A DNA stretch of 64,000 nucleotides. Origin: Micromonospora sp. NBC_01813. Its GTDB lineage: Bacteria > Actinomycetota > Actinomycetes > Mycobacteriales > Micromonosporaceae. Location: contig NZ_CP109067.1 in the NCBI RefSeq assembly GCF_035917335.1, forward strand, positions 5,889,001 to 5,953,000, given 5' to 3'. The position numbers were made by a program, and so were the translations under genes. Positions 25,699-35,220 of the stretch are shown here, in pieces (position 1 is the first letter of the stretch; each line of letters starts with the position of its first letter). The notes under the pieces were generated by a model. It had not been told where the DNA came from, did no database searches, and saw only the letters and a list, made by a program, of their open reading frames with translations.

Positions 25699-26060
25699 TC
25701 GTCATCGACGCGGCCTCGCCGACACCGCCGTACGAGCAGCTCCGGGCCCAGCTCGCCAAGCAGATCCAGGACCGCTCGCTCGCCGTCGGCACCAGACTGC
25801 CGACGGTCCGCCGGCTCGCGGCCGACCTCGGCCTCGCCGTGAACACCGTCGGTCGGGCGTACCGGGAGCTGGAAGAAGCCGGGCTGATCGAGACCCGTGG
25901 CCGGGCCGGCTCGTTCGTCTCGGCCGGCGGCGAGCAGGCCCTGGAGCAGGCCCGCCGGGCCGCCCACGACTATGCGACGGTCGTCACCCGGGCCGGCATC
26001 GACCCGGCCGAGGCGGTCCGCATCGTCCAGGCCGCGCTGGGTCATCCATCGACACCGTGA
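25695..26060 (+). CDS. GntR-family regulator, YtrA subfamily
   Basis: 121 residues: PPYEQLRAQLAKQIQDRSLAVG, TRLPTVRRLAADLGLAVNTVGRAYRELEEAGLIETRGRAG (winged helix, in two pieces) and a short C-terminal helical tail, as in YtrA proteins that lack a large effector domain. ATG overlaps the membrane-protein stop, so the two are translationally coupled. Likely represses its own operon. Confidence 0.92.
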   Translation: MIVIDAASPTPPYEQLRAQLAKQIQDRSLAVGTRLPTVRRLAADLGLAVNTVGRAYRELEEAGLIETRGRAGSFVSAGGEQALEQARRAAHDYATVVTRAGIDPAEAVRIVQAALGHPSTP

Positions 26061-26098
26061 AGCACCGGCGGTACGGGTGACCGCGGCACCCGGCTCGA

Positions 26099-26479
26099 TC
26101 ACAGCGACACGACGATGCCGATCAACGGCGGGCGGCGGAGCCGCAGCAGGCGAGCGAACCAGTTCCCTGCCCGTGACATGACGTATCGGCGGGCCAGCAG
26201 CTCGCGGGCCAGCGCCGTCCCGTCGCCGTCCAGCAACCGGGCCGATCCGGGCACACTCGGCGCGCCCGGTGCCACCGTCCCGCGTATGGAGCACGGCTGT
26301 ACCCGCACCTGCGGGTTGTTCCGGATCCGCTTGACCTTGCCCGAGCCCGCTTCGGTCACGATCCAGAGTTCGGCACCCTGCGGTACGTGCCAGACCGGCG
26401 TGGCCACCGGCGTGCCGTCCTTGCGGTAGGTGGTCAGACTGACGTACCGGCTTCGGACGATCTCATCGGCCACGGTCAC
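26099..26479 (-). CDS. PPOX-class FMN/F420-dependent protein
   Basis: 126 residues with the split-barrel pattern RYVSLTTYRKDGTPVATPVWHV, ELWIVTEAGSGKVKRIRNNPQVRV and CSIRGT, and a C-terminal Arg-rich segment. This family includes F420H2-dependent reductases and pyridoxamine-phosphate oxidase relatives in actinomycetes; substrate unknown. GTG 26479 is the start. It faces the GntR gene tail to tail. Confidence 0.88.
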   Translation of the reverse strand: MTVADEIVRSRYVSLTTYRKDGTPVATPVWHVPQGAELWIVTEAGSGKVKRIRNNPQVRVQPCSIRGTVAPGAPSVPGSARLLDGDGTALARELLARRYVMSRAGNWFARLLRLRRPPLIGIVVSL

Positions 26480-26589
26480 CGTGCCAGCGTAGCGAGCCGC
26501 GCCCGGGCAGCGCCCTCAGACTGGTCAACGCCGCACCCGATAGCGCAGGTGAAGCACCCGGTCGCCCTGAATCACCACATCAGGGATGG

Positions 26590-26706
26590 GTCACCACGGT
26601 CTACCGCGCACATCTCGGACTGGTCGTGTCGGACGACTGCGCGCTGCGAGTGGGCGACGAGACCCGACAGTGGCGCGAAGGCGAAACCTCGGCTGCTCAG
26701 CAGTGA
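26590..26706 (+). pseudogene. Aspartyl/asparaginyl beta-hydroxylase fragment
   Basis: A 38-codon frame reads VYRAHLGLVVSDDCALRVGD and ETRQWREGE, which match the core of Asp/Asn beta-hydroxylases (YRxHLGL with an iron-ligand His, then RVGDETRxWxEGR). The upstream half with the 2-oxoglutarate-binding region and the downstream F-D-D-T-F-x-H block are missing, and a stop follows. It is a relic of a gene of about 200 codons. The rest of the 26480-26918 gap shows nothing else except the hairpin at 26860. Confidence 0.55.
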
Positions 26707-26859
26707 GCAGCTGAGCGACGTGGTGGCGGCGGCGGATGCCATGCGGCAGGGCTGAATCTCCGCTGTGGATGCCGCACCAGGTCACGCAACTCGACATCGA
26801 CGTGCGCTACCTGCGGCATGAGAGTGACGCCTCGGACGTCTAGCTAGTCGGCTACATCG

Positions 26860-26901
26860 GGCCTCGCCACCGGACTGCAGTTGCGGTCCGGTGGCGAGGC
26901 C
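26860..26901. terminator. Perfect 16-bp hairpin
   Basis: GGCCTCGCCACCGGAC and GTCCGGTGGCGAGGCC are exact complements with a 10-nt loop. No U-tract. It lies after the beta-hydroxylase relic and 18 bp before the next gene, and probably isolates that gene from upstream transcription. Confidence 0.7.
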
Positions 26902-26918
26902 GTGGTTGAGTTGCCCGG

Positions 26919-28307
26919 TTGGATGATGATGACTGGGTGAGTCTGCGCCTGCCAGTCAGCTCCCGGGTGCTTGCGGTGGTTATCTCGGCGATGCTGGCGG
27001 GATTCGCCGGTTATCTGGTGAGCATGCAGTTCACTGTCGGCGTCCCGGTGTCCGGGCGGCTCTGCATCGGCGGGATCACGCTGATCGCCCTGTTCACGGC
27101 GGCCAGTCTTCTCCCGCAGGGCTTGCAGCGGTTTCAGGTTGACGCCGACCGGAAGGGCTGGACGGTGCGGATCGGCCGGTACCGACGTGACCTGCGATGG
27201 GCCGAGATCTCAGCGGTGGTGATCCAGAACCGGGAGATCGAGGGGCCGGGTCACCGCCGCCCGGTTCCCGCGCTCTACCTGGTACCAGAACGGGGCGTCG
27301 GCCTGGACGCTCCGCGTGACATGCAGGCCACAGTGGATGGACGACCGGCGGTACGGCTGTTCGACCTGGCCGAGCCAAAGATCGAGGAAGAGCAGTTCTT
27401 TCGCGACCTGGCGGGTCTGGCCGGTGACCGCCTCGTGGTTCGGGTCCACCGCCTCAACCTGATGTTGCTGAGCGAGGACGCCCGGCAGCGGCTGAGCGGG
27501 AAAGCTCTCCCCGCGTTCCCGGACGGTGCGGCGGGCGTGCGGACGCAGCGCTGGCTGAACCGGCGACGCTTTCTGCTGTTCGTGTGCTGGTACCTGTTCG
27601 CCGTCGTACCCGTGCTGTTGCTCACCGGTTTTACGGCCCAAGTGCACGAGTTGCTCGGCGCTGCGGTCGCGGTATTGGGACTGCTCGCGGTCGTCGCCGC
27701 GTACGCTCAGTTCGTCACGCTGTTCAGCGATGCCGCCGACCTCGTCGACACCGAGGTGGCGATCGTCGGCACGGCGCTCGTTAGGGTGATCGGCGACCGT
27801 ACCCGCCGCGACGACATGCACGCCGGCAAAGCGGTGGTGCTGCCACCGCGGGCGAGACGGGGTTACGGCAAGGCGTGGCTGCTCGGGTTCCCGCACGCCG
27901 TGGTGTTGCTCGGCGATCCGCGGACCGGACGACTTCGCGACCATGCTGATCTGCGCGCCCTGTCGGCAGTGCTGCGCCAGTCGCCACATGAGGCCGACCG
28001 GGCCGCCGCCCGAGACATCGACGGCCTCACCCCGCAGTCCCAGATCGGCGACCCGACGGAGCCAGACCGTGTCGAAAACGCCCGCTTGTGGATTGCGCTG
28101 ACCAGGGCCGGCCGCATCCTGGCCTGGGCCGTCGTCCTGGGTTCTGTCCTGTTGACTGGCGGCTGGATGACGGAGAGCACCCACTACCTCGGGAGCTCGG
28201 TGCTCCTCATCTGCGTGCCTCTTGCCACCCTGTGGGCGCTATACGCGCTATACCGGATACTCGCGCTGCTCGGCGCGACGTGGCAAGCGGTCCGGAGGAA
28301 CCGCTGA
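26919..28307 (+). CDS. Multi-pass membrane protein, function unknown
   Basis: 462 residues from TTG 26919 (GTG 26937 is equally possible). Hydrophobic pairs occur near residues 17-65, 222-275 and 395-450, giving six helices. Between the first and second pair lies a soluble stretch with a PH-like feel (RFQVDADRKGWTVRIGRYRRDLRWAEISAV in part), similar to bacterial PH-domain membrane proteins. A second soluble domain holds VVLPPRARRGYGKAWLLGFP. No family name that I can support. Single gene. Confidence 0.75.
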   Translation: MDDDDWVSLRLPVSSRVLAVVISAMLAGFAGYLVSMQFTVGVPVSGRLCIGGITLIALFTAASLLPQGLQRFQVDADRKGWTVRIGRYRRDLRWAEISAVVIQNREIEGPGHRRPVPALYLVPERGVGLDAPRDMQATVDGRPAVRLFDLAEPKIEEEQFFRDLAGLAGDRLVVRVHRLNLMLLSEDARQRLSGKALPAFPDGAAGVRTQRWLNRRRFLLFVCWYLFAVVPVLLLTGFTAQVHELLGAAVAVLGLLAVVAAYAQFVTLFSDAADLVDTEVAIVGTALVRVIGDRTRRDDMHAGKAVVLPPRARRGYGKAWLLGFPHAVVLLGDPRTGRLRDHADLRALSAVLRQSPHEADRAAARDIDGLTPQSQIGDPTEPDRVENARLWIALTRAGRILAWAVVLGSVLLTGGWMTESTHYLGSSVLLICVPLATLWALYALYRILALLGATWQAVRRNR

Positions 28308-28474
28308 CCAGTTCGAACTTCTACAACCGCAGCACCGCAGCGAGGAGGAGCGCCGCGGCCACCGGCGCCGCGTCCTGTCTGCGGCAGATCCGACCGCCAT
28401 GTCTGACGTCCGGCGCATGTTGGCGCTGACCTTGGATGAGCTCCTCCGAATGTCAGGCACGAACGCCTGTCAGC

Positions 28475-28642
28475 GTAGTAGGCGTACAACGCGTTGAGTT
28501 GTCCGATCCAAAACGCTTGCTTCGCCATTGCAGACGACCGACGCGGCAACATGCCCAGTTCGCTCGCCAAGGTGTAGAAGCCAGGGCCGGCATCGTTAGT
28601 GTTCAGGTACTGGACCAGGGCCGATATCAGCAGGTTGGTCGT
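28475..28642 (-). other. Conserved-looking reading frame fragment
   Basis: The frame reads STTNLLISALVQYLNTNDAG, then PGFYTLASELGMLPRRSSAM and AKQAFWIGQLNALYAYY, which looks like real protein. The frame then degenerates. It directly continues the integrase fragment at 28676-28843 but does not look like the next part of that enzyme. It may be a piece of a small helper protein of a mobile element. I cannot name it. Confidence 0.4.
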
Positions 28643-28675
28643 CGAGTGGTTGCGCTCGACGATCAAACCGAGCAG

Positions 28676-28843
28676 AGCTCCGCAGGCTTCGAAGATCCGC
28701 AGGCTGAGCAGGCCCAGGAGGGCGACCAGGGCGAAGTCGTTCGGGTTCGGGGACGTGCGGGCGGTGGTGATCAGGGCTTCGAACTGGAGATGGCCCAGTC
28801 CGAGGGTCGGTGACTCGGCCGGCACGGTGGGTCGGCGGACGTA
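28676..28843 (-). pseudogene. Tyrosine recombinase (phage-type integrase) fragment
   Basis: VRRPTVPAESPTLGLGHLQF, EALITTARTSPNPNDFALVA and LLGLLSLRIFEACGA match the linker and the start of the catalytic domain of actinobacterial phage-type integrases; the Arg in LRIFEA is the first residue of the R-H-R-Y catalytic set. The N-terminal core-binding domain and the HxxR...Y half are absent. It is a dead relic of a mobile element. Confidence 0.8.
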
Positions 28844-28973
28844 CGACGCGGGAGACGGAGACAGGAGAAGTAGCCATAAGTCACCGTGCGTCACCACCGG
28901 TGATGGACGCCAGTCCAGCCGGAGCGGCATGTGGGGATGTTGGACTGGTGTCAGCTAAGTGAAGGATATGGGC

Positions 28974-29426
28974 GTGAGCGAGAATCTCCTCCGTGTCGTG
29001 CCGACGGTGCCGGATTGGGCGCCGGACCGGGACGTCGCGGCTGCTGCGGCCGAGATCATCTCGGCGATGTGTCCGGGATCGGGAGCGGTAGTCGCCTGCC
29101 GGTACGCCGAGGTCACGTTCATCGACCCGGGCGTCAACTTCGAGGCAGTTAGCTGCCCGGGCTGCACGGCCCTGCTGAAAGCCGACTGGTGGCGGCAGTG
29201 CATGGACGAGGCCCATGCCACTCGCTTCGCGTACTTGGACACGGTGACACCCTGCTGCAGCGCCGCTGTCTCGCTCAACGATCTGGAGTACCACTGGCCA
29301 GCCGCCTTTGCGCAATTTGAACTTCGGGTTCACAATCCAGGCCGCAGCTGGTTGTCGCCCGCCGAGGCAGTACAAGTGTCGAACGTGCTCGGCATCACGA
29401 TTCGTCAGGTCCTCAGTCATTACTGA
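28974..29426 (+). CDS. Hypothetical protein with Cys pairs
   Basis: 150 residues from GTG 28974, supported by GAAGG 8 nt upstream. It contains SCPGCTALLKADWW and TPCCSAAVSLNDLEYHWPAAF, giving a CxxC and a CC that may bind zinc, and a C-terminal helix-rich part (LSPAEAVQVSNVLGITIRQV). Similar small proteins recur in actinomycetes without known function. Independent gene. Confidence 0.7.
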   Translation: MSENLLRVVPTVPDWAPDRDVAAAAAEIISAMCPGSGAVVACRYAEVTFIDPGVNFEAVSCPGCTALLKADWWRQCMDEAHATRFAYLDTVTPCCSAAVSLNDLEYHWPAAFAQFELRVHNPGRSWLSPAEAVQVSNVLGITIRQVLSHY

Positions 29427-29628
29427 CGGAGCACCGCAAGCAACGCCCCTCGGCAGCAGATCTGCGTACCCGACCTTGACCCTCGTTGCTCCCCGTACTG
29501 CGATGGCAGGGCTCGCGCGTGTCAGCGGCAGATCCGGTCGTTGAATCTTGGCTGGTGCTATCGAGCGTCAGGATTGATGGTCGACCACCTCGATATCGCC
29601 GGAATCGGCTTTTGGCCAGGTGCTCTCG

Positions 29629-30177
29629 TTAGGCCTCGCTGCGGTCCACCCAGTAGCCGCAGTGCGCGCAGGGGTGGTCCTCGTCGGGCAACTCCGGGCT
29701 ATGCATGTTCTCGGAGGTGGGGAGCTGGCCGCCGCAGTCACCGCAAACTTCGATGATGGTACAGCCATCGAACGACTGCGGGATGGACAATCTGCCGAGC
29801 CTCGCGAGGTGGTGGGCGACAACCTTGTAGGTGTCGTGGACGGTGACGCGGCGGGCATCGCGGCATCGGCGGCATACGGTGACCTGGACGCACTTGGCGT
29901 CCTTTGGCCCAGTCGGTTTGTACCGATGGACGACGCTCCTGGCGATCAGGCGCCGGCAACTGCTGCAGCGGGTCGCATACAGGCAGTTGCGGGCCTTCGG
30001 GTAACGGCCCTTCGGCGTGTGGCGGCCGATCCGGCACAGCCAGCGCCATCCACGCGGCCAGGTGTCGTGGCGGGCGCGGAGCCGGTTTCCTACCGCCGGC
30101 AGCAAGTATCCGGCCACGGCCACCGCCCCGACAGCCAGCAGCAGGGACACCACCCAATGGTCCCGGAACCATCCCAC
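29629..30177 (-). CDS. Membrane-anchored multi-zinc-ribbon protein
   Basis: 182 residues: one N-terminal transmembrane helix (WVVSLLLAVGAVAVAGYLLP), then a basic cytoplasmic region with four Cys pairs, CSSC, CRRC, CGDC and CAHC, consistent with two zinc ribbons. RHTPKGRYPKARNCLYATR lies between the helix and the ribbons. No known catalytic motif. The ATG is 30177. The gaps either side (about 200 bp each) show nothing recognisable. Confidence 0.7.
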   Translation of the reverse strand: MGWFRDHWVVSLLLAVGAVAVAGYLLPAVGNRLRARHDTWPRGWRWLCRIGRHTPKGRYPKARNCLYATRCSSCRRLIARSVVHRYKPTGPKDAKCVQVTVCRRCRDARRVTVHDTYKVVAHHLARLGRLSIPQSFDGCTIIEVCGDCGGQLPTSENMHSPELPDEDHPCAHCGYWVDRSEA

Positions 30178-30367
30178 ACTGTCGATAGTGGCAGATCTCC
30201 ACGACCTGGTTCAGCGAATGCGCCCTAGCTCAGCGCGCCCGCAAGACGGCAGGCTCGGGTGCCCTGAACTCGACACGACCGTGCCCGCGCCAGCCGGAGT
30301 CAGCACCCTTCGCAACTTGTGGACGATCTGCCACCACTGCCGGTCTGCGGCAGATCAGTGCACTTGA

Positions 30368-30989
30368 TCATGAAGGTGCCGATTGCGGCGAGTTCGGAGG
30401 CTTGGCCTTCTGCGGGTAAATCGTCTCGTGACGGGCCAGCATGGCAACGAACTCGCCGATCTTTCGCTCGCGGGTCTGCGCCCGCTTGACGGCGTTGACG
30501 CGGTGGATGAGAGCGAAGCGGTTGGTCTTGGTGAGTACGTCGAGCATGGCCTGGGCGGCGGGGTCAGCGGCGATCGCGGCGAGGAGGTCGGCTGGCACCT
30601 CGGCTTCCGAGGGCGGAGCGTAGGCAGCCGTCCACCGTCCGTCCGCCTTCGCGGCTTCCACCGCGGCGAGGCCTGAGGGCAGCATCCGCTCCTGCGCCTC
30701 CAGCCGGGCCACGTGGGCGACGTTGCGCTGTGACCAGGAACTGCGGGGCCTGCGAGGGGTGAATCGGATCCAGGAGGTCTCGTGATCCCGTTTACGGGCC
30801 TGCCCGTCGATCCAGCCGAAGCACAGGGCCTCGTCGACCGCCTGCTGCCAGGTCAGCGTGGTGGCTGTGCCGCCCTTTTTTGGTCAGTGCGAGCCAGACG
30901 CCGGGCGACGTGGCGTGGTTGGCCGACAACCACGCGCGCAGCGCCTCGGCGTCCGCGACGATCAACTCATCCAGTTCGGCGCTCCCCAT
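30368..30989 (-). pseudogene. YdeI/OmpD-associated family gene with a homopolymer frameshift
   Basis: From ATG 30989 the frame reads SAELDELIVADAEALRAWLS and ANHATSPGVWLALTKKG, then shifts in a run of six A and three G (about 30873-30881). In the next frame the gene continues TWQQAVDEALCFGWIDGQAR, KRDHETSWIRFTPRRP and SSWSQRNVAHVARLEAQ, to TKTNRFALIHRVNAVKRAQT and YPQKAKP at the end. With one base changed it would be a complete protein of about 206 residues. The break is in a homopolymer, so a sequencing error is a real alternative to a true pseudogene. Confidence 0.8.
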
Positions 30990-31464
30990 GACGGCAGGCT
31001 AACCGCTGCGCCGTGGCTGCGACCTCTGCCCGTCGGCCAGCCTGGCGAGTTGGGGGCAGGACCTCGACGCTCAGGACGATCTCGACGCCGGGCCGGCTGT
31101 GTGAGACTCCTCGTGCACGCGCCGCGTGCGGCGAGCGTCGTCCACGACCACGGGCCTCTGGCAATCACCAGCGCCCCCGTACGAGCCGACGACGCCCGGC
31201 GATCCAGCCGCGCACCTCACCCGCTCGATCTGCGGCATGAGCGGATGCCGGTGCCGGCGACGCTGGCCGCCTGGCGACGCCCCGAGTCGGTCCACGACCG
31301 GCTGTATCGGACGTCTGCGCGTGACCACGCCATGTCCTGGGCTGACGACCTGGCGCGGGCCTACGATCTCGTCCGCTCGCAATGACACCTCGGTCTGTGG
31401 CAGAAGCGATAGCGGACGAGGAGAGTGACTCCGATTGTCTGGGCGGGTCTGTACCCTGCGTTCG
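30990..31464. other. Gap without a clear gene
   Basis: About 475 bp. On the plus strand, about 31236-31385 reads MPVPATLAAWRRPESVHDRL and ARDHAMSWADDLARAYDLV, which resembles the tail of a real protein, but no start or upstream domain is recognisable, so I treat it as a possible relic. Nothing else is convincing. Confidence 0.35.
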
Positions 31465-32301
31465 ATGGCAGGCAATCCGTTGACGTACCTTCGGCACGGC
31501 TCGGGACACTCCCTCGGCCTTGACCTTCCTCCGGGGCGAGCCGTGTACGAGGTTGAGTCCGGGGTTCTCGTGGAGCCGATCCTGTGGATCAGCGACACCT
31601 GTCCGGACGCGGGTCTGTGGGCGTCACTTCAGGTGTGCCATGGTCGGACGCGTCTGTGGCCGCTGCTGCTCGGAGGGAGCTCGTATGAGCCCGGTAGCCC
31701 GTGGACGACCGGTGAGCTCGATCCGGGTCTCATCAAGTCCAGGCCGGGCGATCATGACGCCGAGGTGCTGCTGGCAAAGTGGTGGTCTGTCTACGCGACG
31801 GCGGATGAGGACGACGACATGAGCGTGCCGGAGCGGCTGACCGTTACGGCGCCGTTTGGCAATCGGTGGCCTGGACTCGCGCCTGCCGGAACGCTGCAGG
31901 AAGACCCCGCGGCTCGGGCTGCCGAGTTCGCGGAGCATCTGGTGGCCGACTCGAGGCTGACCGCGCCGCGTCTCGGGCTGAGTGTCAGTGCCCGCGGTGC
32001 GGATGCCCCGGCTGACCTGGGGTGGGGTGGACCGTTGAATTACGAAAACGACACCGCACAGTTCAGCACGGTGCTGCGCAGCTGGGAAGATCGTTTCGGT
32101 GCCAGAGTCATTGGCCTCGGGCCAGCCGAGCTGTACCTTAGCGTCGCTGCTCCGCCCACCGATGCAGACCACGCGCTGCGCGTCGCTGCGGAGCATTTTG
32201 CGTTTTGCCCCGACAACGTGTGGCAGTCCAGCACGGACACCCTCATCCGTTATGCCGGGAGCCTCCGTAACCGGGCCTGGTGGTCGTTCTGGTGGGACTG
32301 A
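31465..32301 (+). CDS. DUF4253 domain protein
   Basis: 278 residues. The C-terminal 110 residues are typical DUF4253: GWGGPLNYENDTAQFSTVLR, SWEDRFGARVIGLGPAELYL, HFAFCPDNVWQ and the terminal WWSFWWD. The N-terminal half (HGSGHSLGLDLPPGRAVYEV, DTCPDAGLWASL) is shared by long members. DUF4253 proteins are common in actinomycetes and often lie near polymorphic-toxin or TA loci as possible immunity-like proteins, but the role is unproven. ATG 31465 is used; in-frame GTG 31435 is possible. Confidence 0.82.
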   Translation: MAGNPLTYLRHGSGHSLGLDLPPGRAVYEVESGVLVEPILWISDTCPDAGLWASLQVCHGRTRLWPLLLGGSSYEPGSPWTTGELDPGLIKSRPGDHDAEVLLAKWWSVYATADEDDDMSVPERLTVTAPFGNRWPGLAPAGTLQEDPAARAAEFAEHLVADSRLTAPRLGLSVSARGADAPADLGWGGPLNYENDTAQFSTVLRSWEDRFGARVIGLGPAELYLSVAAPPTDADHALRVAAEHFAFCPDNVWQSSTDTLIRYAGSLRNRAWWSFWWD

Positions 32302-32446
32302 TCCGCTGCGCAGCAGATGCATGACACTGACACGGGGAACATCGGCACGTCCGGACGCCCCCGGCGGCGCCTGGATGTGCTCCGTGACGCGCGGTTCGCG
32401 GCAGATCCGGATGGCAATACAAGTGCGTATTGGGAAAGATCGGTTC

Positions 32447-32791
32447 ATGGGGCGGAGGGACTCGAGATGGACATGGTCCAAGGTGAGCCGGATCCACGAG
32501 ACTCGTTCGCCACGAGGTGTCACCTGCGAGGGCAAGATCCGCTCGTACCGGTGCCGCTACTACCCGCCATCCGACCGGTTCTACGAACGATGTATCGGCT
32601 TGGCCTGGTGTTCCAGCTGCCGCGAGTACTCAGGCGCCATGGTCCATGTACCCCGGGCCGAACAGCTCCCGAATCTCCTTTCCGAGCTGCCGGCTCCTGA
32701 GCGCGAACGTCTGCTGCGCAGCGAGGTGAAGCTGCTTGACTACCTTGATCGCCTTGCCCGGCGAGGCGCGTGGCCAGCTTCTCGCCCGTGA
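32447..32791 (+). CDS. Conserved small protein with zinc-ribbon-like Cys
   Basis: 114 residues: RRDSRWTWSKVSRIHETRSP, VTCEGKIRSYRCRYYPPSD, CIGLAWCSSCREYSGAMVHV and an end LLRSEVKLLDYLDRLARRGAW. The Cys pairs could bind zinc. I have an impression of such proteins in actinomycete accessory regions, without function. ATG 32447 fits; no strong RBS. Confidence 0.65.
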   Translation: MGRRDSRWTWSKVSRIHETRSPRGVTCEGKIRSYRCRYYPPSDRFYERCIGLAWCSSCREYSGAMVHVPRAEQLPNLLSELPAPERERLLRSEVKLLDYLDRLARRGAWPASRP

Positions 32792-33216
32792 CTCGCTGAC
32801 AGCCGGAACACACGGTTCTCGGCAGATCCGGGAGTCGGGGAACTGGCAGGGGTCGATCTGTCGGCCAGGCAGTCGGTGTGTCGGGTGGTGACGTGCCCAT
32901 CATGCCAGCGGAGCGGGTTACCGCCGAGGTCGTGCATGGCTCTGCCGCCGACGTCGATGCGCGGCACCTGCTGTCATGTGGTCGACGCCGGGCGGGTGAG
33001 GGTCGTCGACTGGAACCGGAAGCCAGCGCGGCCCGGTAGTCGATCCCCGTCATGACCTGCGGTTTCTCTCTGTGATGTGTCCGTTACGCGAAGTATCTCG
33101 ATCATGTGATGATCAGCTTGGCATGGAACTGAGCGTAATGGATATTGATATGACCATGTGACAGGTGGTGCAGTTGTGCACGCTAGCGGAGTCCTCCCCA
33201 CCCCCAGGAGGTCTAC
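32792..33216. other. Gap upstream of the carboxypeptidase gene
   Basis: About 425 bp. It includes a short plus-strand frame with VTCPSCQRSGLPP (about 32888-32930), perhaps a zinc-ribbon relic, and a less GC-rich stretch at 33080-33165 that probably holds the promoter of the M14 gene. No convincing gene. Confidence 0.4.
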
Positions 33217-35121
33217 ATGCGATTCCGCCCACCAACTGCGAACAACCCCGGCTCGTGGCGCAGGACCACCGTCCTGCTCATCGCCACCGTCGTCGGGCTG
33301 TTCGCCATCGTGACCGGCCCGGTATCGGCCGATCCCAAGCCGACCGGTGCCGACCGCGACTCGATCGCCGGCCCGTACCGGGTCCTCGGGCCGCGTACCT
33401 TCGCCGACCGCGACGCGGTGGCGAAGACCGGAGCCGCCATCGACTACATCGAACACGGCGTCATCAACATCACCGCGACCCGCAACGAGGTCAAGGCGAT
33501 CCAGGCGCTCGGCTTCGACGTCGAGGCGGTGCGCGCCCCGGTCACCGAGCCCGGCGACGTGGGCACCCTGGACTTCCCGCCGTCGGACTCGGCGTACCAC
33601 AACTATGCGGAGATGACCGCCGCGGTCAACCAGATCGTCGCGGACCATCCGACCATCGCGCGCAAGATCAGCATCGGTACGTCGTACGAGGGCCGGGACC
33701 TGATGGCGGTGAAGATCTCCGACAACGTCGCCACCGACGAGAACGAGCCGGAGATCGTCTTCAACTCGCAGCAGCACGCCCGCGAGCACCTGACCGTCGA
33801 AATGGCGATCTACCTGCTGAACCTGTTCACCGACAGCTACGGCAGTGACTCGCGGATCACCAACATCGTCAACAACCGCGAGTTGTGGATCATCCCGAGC
33901 GTCAACCCGGACGGCAGCGAGTACGACATCGCCACCGGTTCCTACCGGTCCTGGCGCAAGAACCGGCAGCCGAACAGCGGGTCGTCGTTCGTCGGCACCG
34001 ACCTGAACCGCAACTGGGGCTACCTGTGGGGCTGCTGCGGCGGATCCTCCGGCTCCCCGTCGTCGGACACCTACCGTGGCCCGTCGGCGTTCTCCGCGCC
34101 GGAGACCCAGGCGCTGCGCAACTTCGTCAACAGCCGGGTCGTCGGCGGCGTGCAGCAGCTCAAGGCCAACATCGACTTCCACTCCTACTCGGAGCTGGTG
34201 CTCTGGCCGTTCGGCCACACCACGGCCAACACCACCACCGGGATGACGCTCGACCAGTACAACACCTTCGCCACCATCGGTGGTCAGATGGCGGCCACCA
34301 ACGGGTACACCCCCGAGCAGTCGTCGGACCTGTACATCACCGACGGCAGCAGCATCGACTGGATGTGGGCCGAGCACGACATCTGGGCGTACACCTTCGA
34401 GCTGTATCCACGCGGTGCCGCCGGCGGCGGCTTCTACCCGCCCGCGTCGGTGATCACCCGGGAGACCACCCGCAACCGGGACGCGGTGCTGATCCTCAGC
34501 GAGTACGCCGACTGCCCGTACCGGGCGATCGGCAAGGAGTCGCAGTACTGCGGCGGCGGTGGCAACCCCGATCCGGATCCGGGCACCACCGTCTGGGCTG
34601 ACACCTTCGAGACCGCGACCGGCTGGACCACCAACCCGGCCGGCTCCGACACCGCCACCTCCGGGCAGTGGGAGCGGGGGGTGGCGCAGGCCACCACCTC
34701 CGGCGGTGCCCTGCAGCTGACCGCCTTCCAGGGCAGCAACAGCCTGGTCACCGGCCGGCTCTCCGGTACGGCGGCCGGAGCGTACGACGTCGACGGCGGC
34801 CTCACCAGCGCCCAGTCGCCGGCGGTCGCGCTGCCGTCCAGCGGCACGCTGACGTTGTCGCTCGCCTGGTACCTCGCCCATCTGAACAACTCGTCGTCGG
34901 CCGACTACTTCCGGGTCAGCGTCGTACACAACGGTGGCACCACCACGCTGTTCAACCAGGCCGGCGCGGCGAGCAACCGCTACGGCTCCTGGGCGACCGG
35001 CAGCTACAACCTGACCCCGTACGCGGGTCAGTCGGTGCGCATCCTGGTCCAGGCGGCGGACACCTCCACCGCCAGCCTGGTCGAGGCGGCCATCGACAAC
35101 GTGACGATCATCAGGTCCTGA
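33217..35121 (+). CDS. Secreted M14 zinc carboxypeptidase with C-terminal beta domain
   Basis: 634 residues. Signal peptide with basic start and hydrophobic run (about 16-36), cleaved near VSADP. A propeptide-like region (to about 120) precedes the M14 domain (about 125-450). Zinc ligands are H187 and E190 in QQHARE and H322 in IDFHSYSE; the general base is E395 in YTFELYP; substrate-binding DLNRNWGY is present. A linker (NPDPDPGT) leads to a C-terminal beta-sandwich domain (about 455-634), probably for substrate or wall binding. AGGAGG lies 6 nt before the ATG. It trims amino acids from peptides outside the cell. Confidence 0.95.
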   Translation: MRFRPPTANNPGSWRRTTVLLIATVVGLFAIVTGPVSADPKPTGADRDSIAGPYRVLGPRTFADRDAVAKTGAAIDYIEHGVINITATRNEVKAIQALGFDVEAVRAPVTEPGDVGTLDFPPSDSAYHNYAEMTAAVNQIVADHPTIARKISIGTSYEGRDLMAVKISDNVATDENEPEIVFNSQQHAREHLTVEMAIYLLNLFTDSYGSDSRITNIVNNRELWIIPSVNPDGSEYDIATGSYRSWRKNRQPNSGSSFVGTDLNRNWGYLWGCCGGSSGSPSSDTYRGPSAFSAPETQALRNFVNSRVVGGVQQLKANIDFHSYSELVLWPFGHTTANTTTGMTLDQYNTFATIGGQMAATNGYTPEQSSDLYITDGSSIDWMWAEHDIWAYTFELYPRGAAGGGFYPPASVITRETTRNRDAVLILSEYADCPYRAIGKESQYCGGGGNPDPDPGTTVWADTFETATGWTTNPAGSDTATSGQWERGVAQATTSGGALQLTAFQGSNSLVTGRLSGTAAGAYDVDGGLTSAQSPAVALPSSGTLTLSLAWYLAHLNNSSSADYFRVSVVHNGGTTTLFNQAGAASNRYGSWATGSYNLTPYAGQSVRILVQAADTSTASLVEAAIDNVTIIRS

Positions 35122-35147
35122 CCCACCAGCTCCGGACCACCGGCCCA

Positions 35148-35184
35148 GGGCCGTCGTGCGGTGAACATCACCGTACGGCGGCCC
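35148..35184 (+). terminator. Hairpin terminator after the M14 gene
   Basis: GGGCCGTCGTGCGGTGA and TCACCGTACGGCGGCCC pair over 17 bp (two G-U) around a 3-nt loop, 27 bp after the carboxypeptidase stop. No long U-tract. It separates that gene from the riboswitch-controlled operon. Confidence 0.7.
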
Positions 35185-35220
35185 TGAGCTGTCGGGATGT
35201 CCGCGATGCGGCCGCAGTGA

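Noticed and set aside
31236-31385. Protein-like tail ending DDLARAYDLVRSQ
   Set aside because: No start, no upstream domain and no recognised family; not strong enough to call a gene.
32974-34929. 651-codon frame on the minus strand opposite the M14 carboxypeptidase gene
   Set aside because: Composition is Gly/Val/Arg/Asp-rich with no family motif; the plus strand has a complete enzyme with signal peptide, ribosome site and catalytic residues. It is a high-GC shadow.
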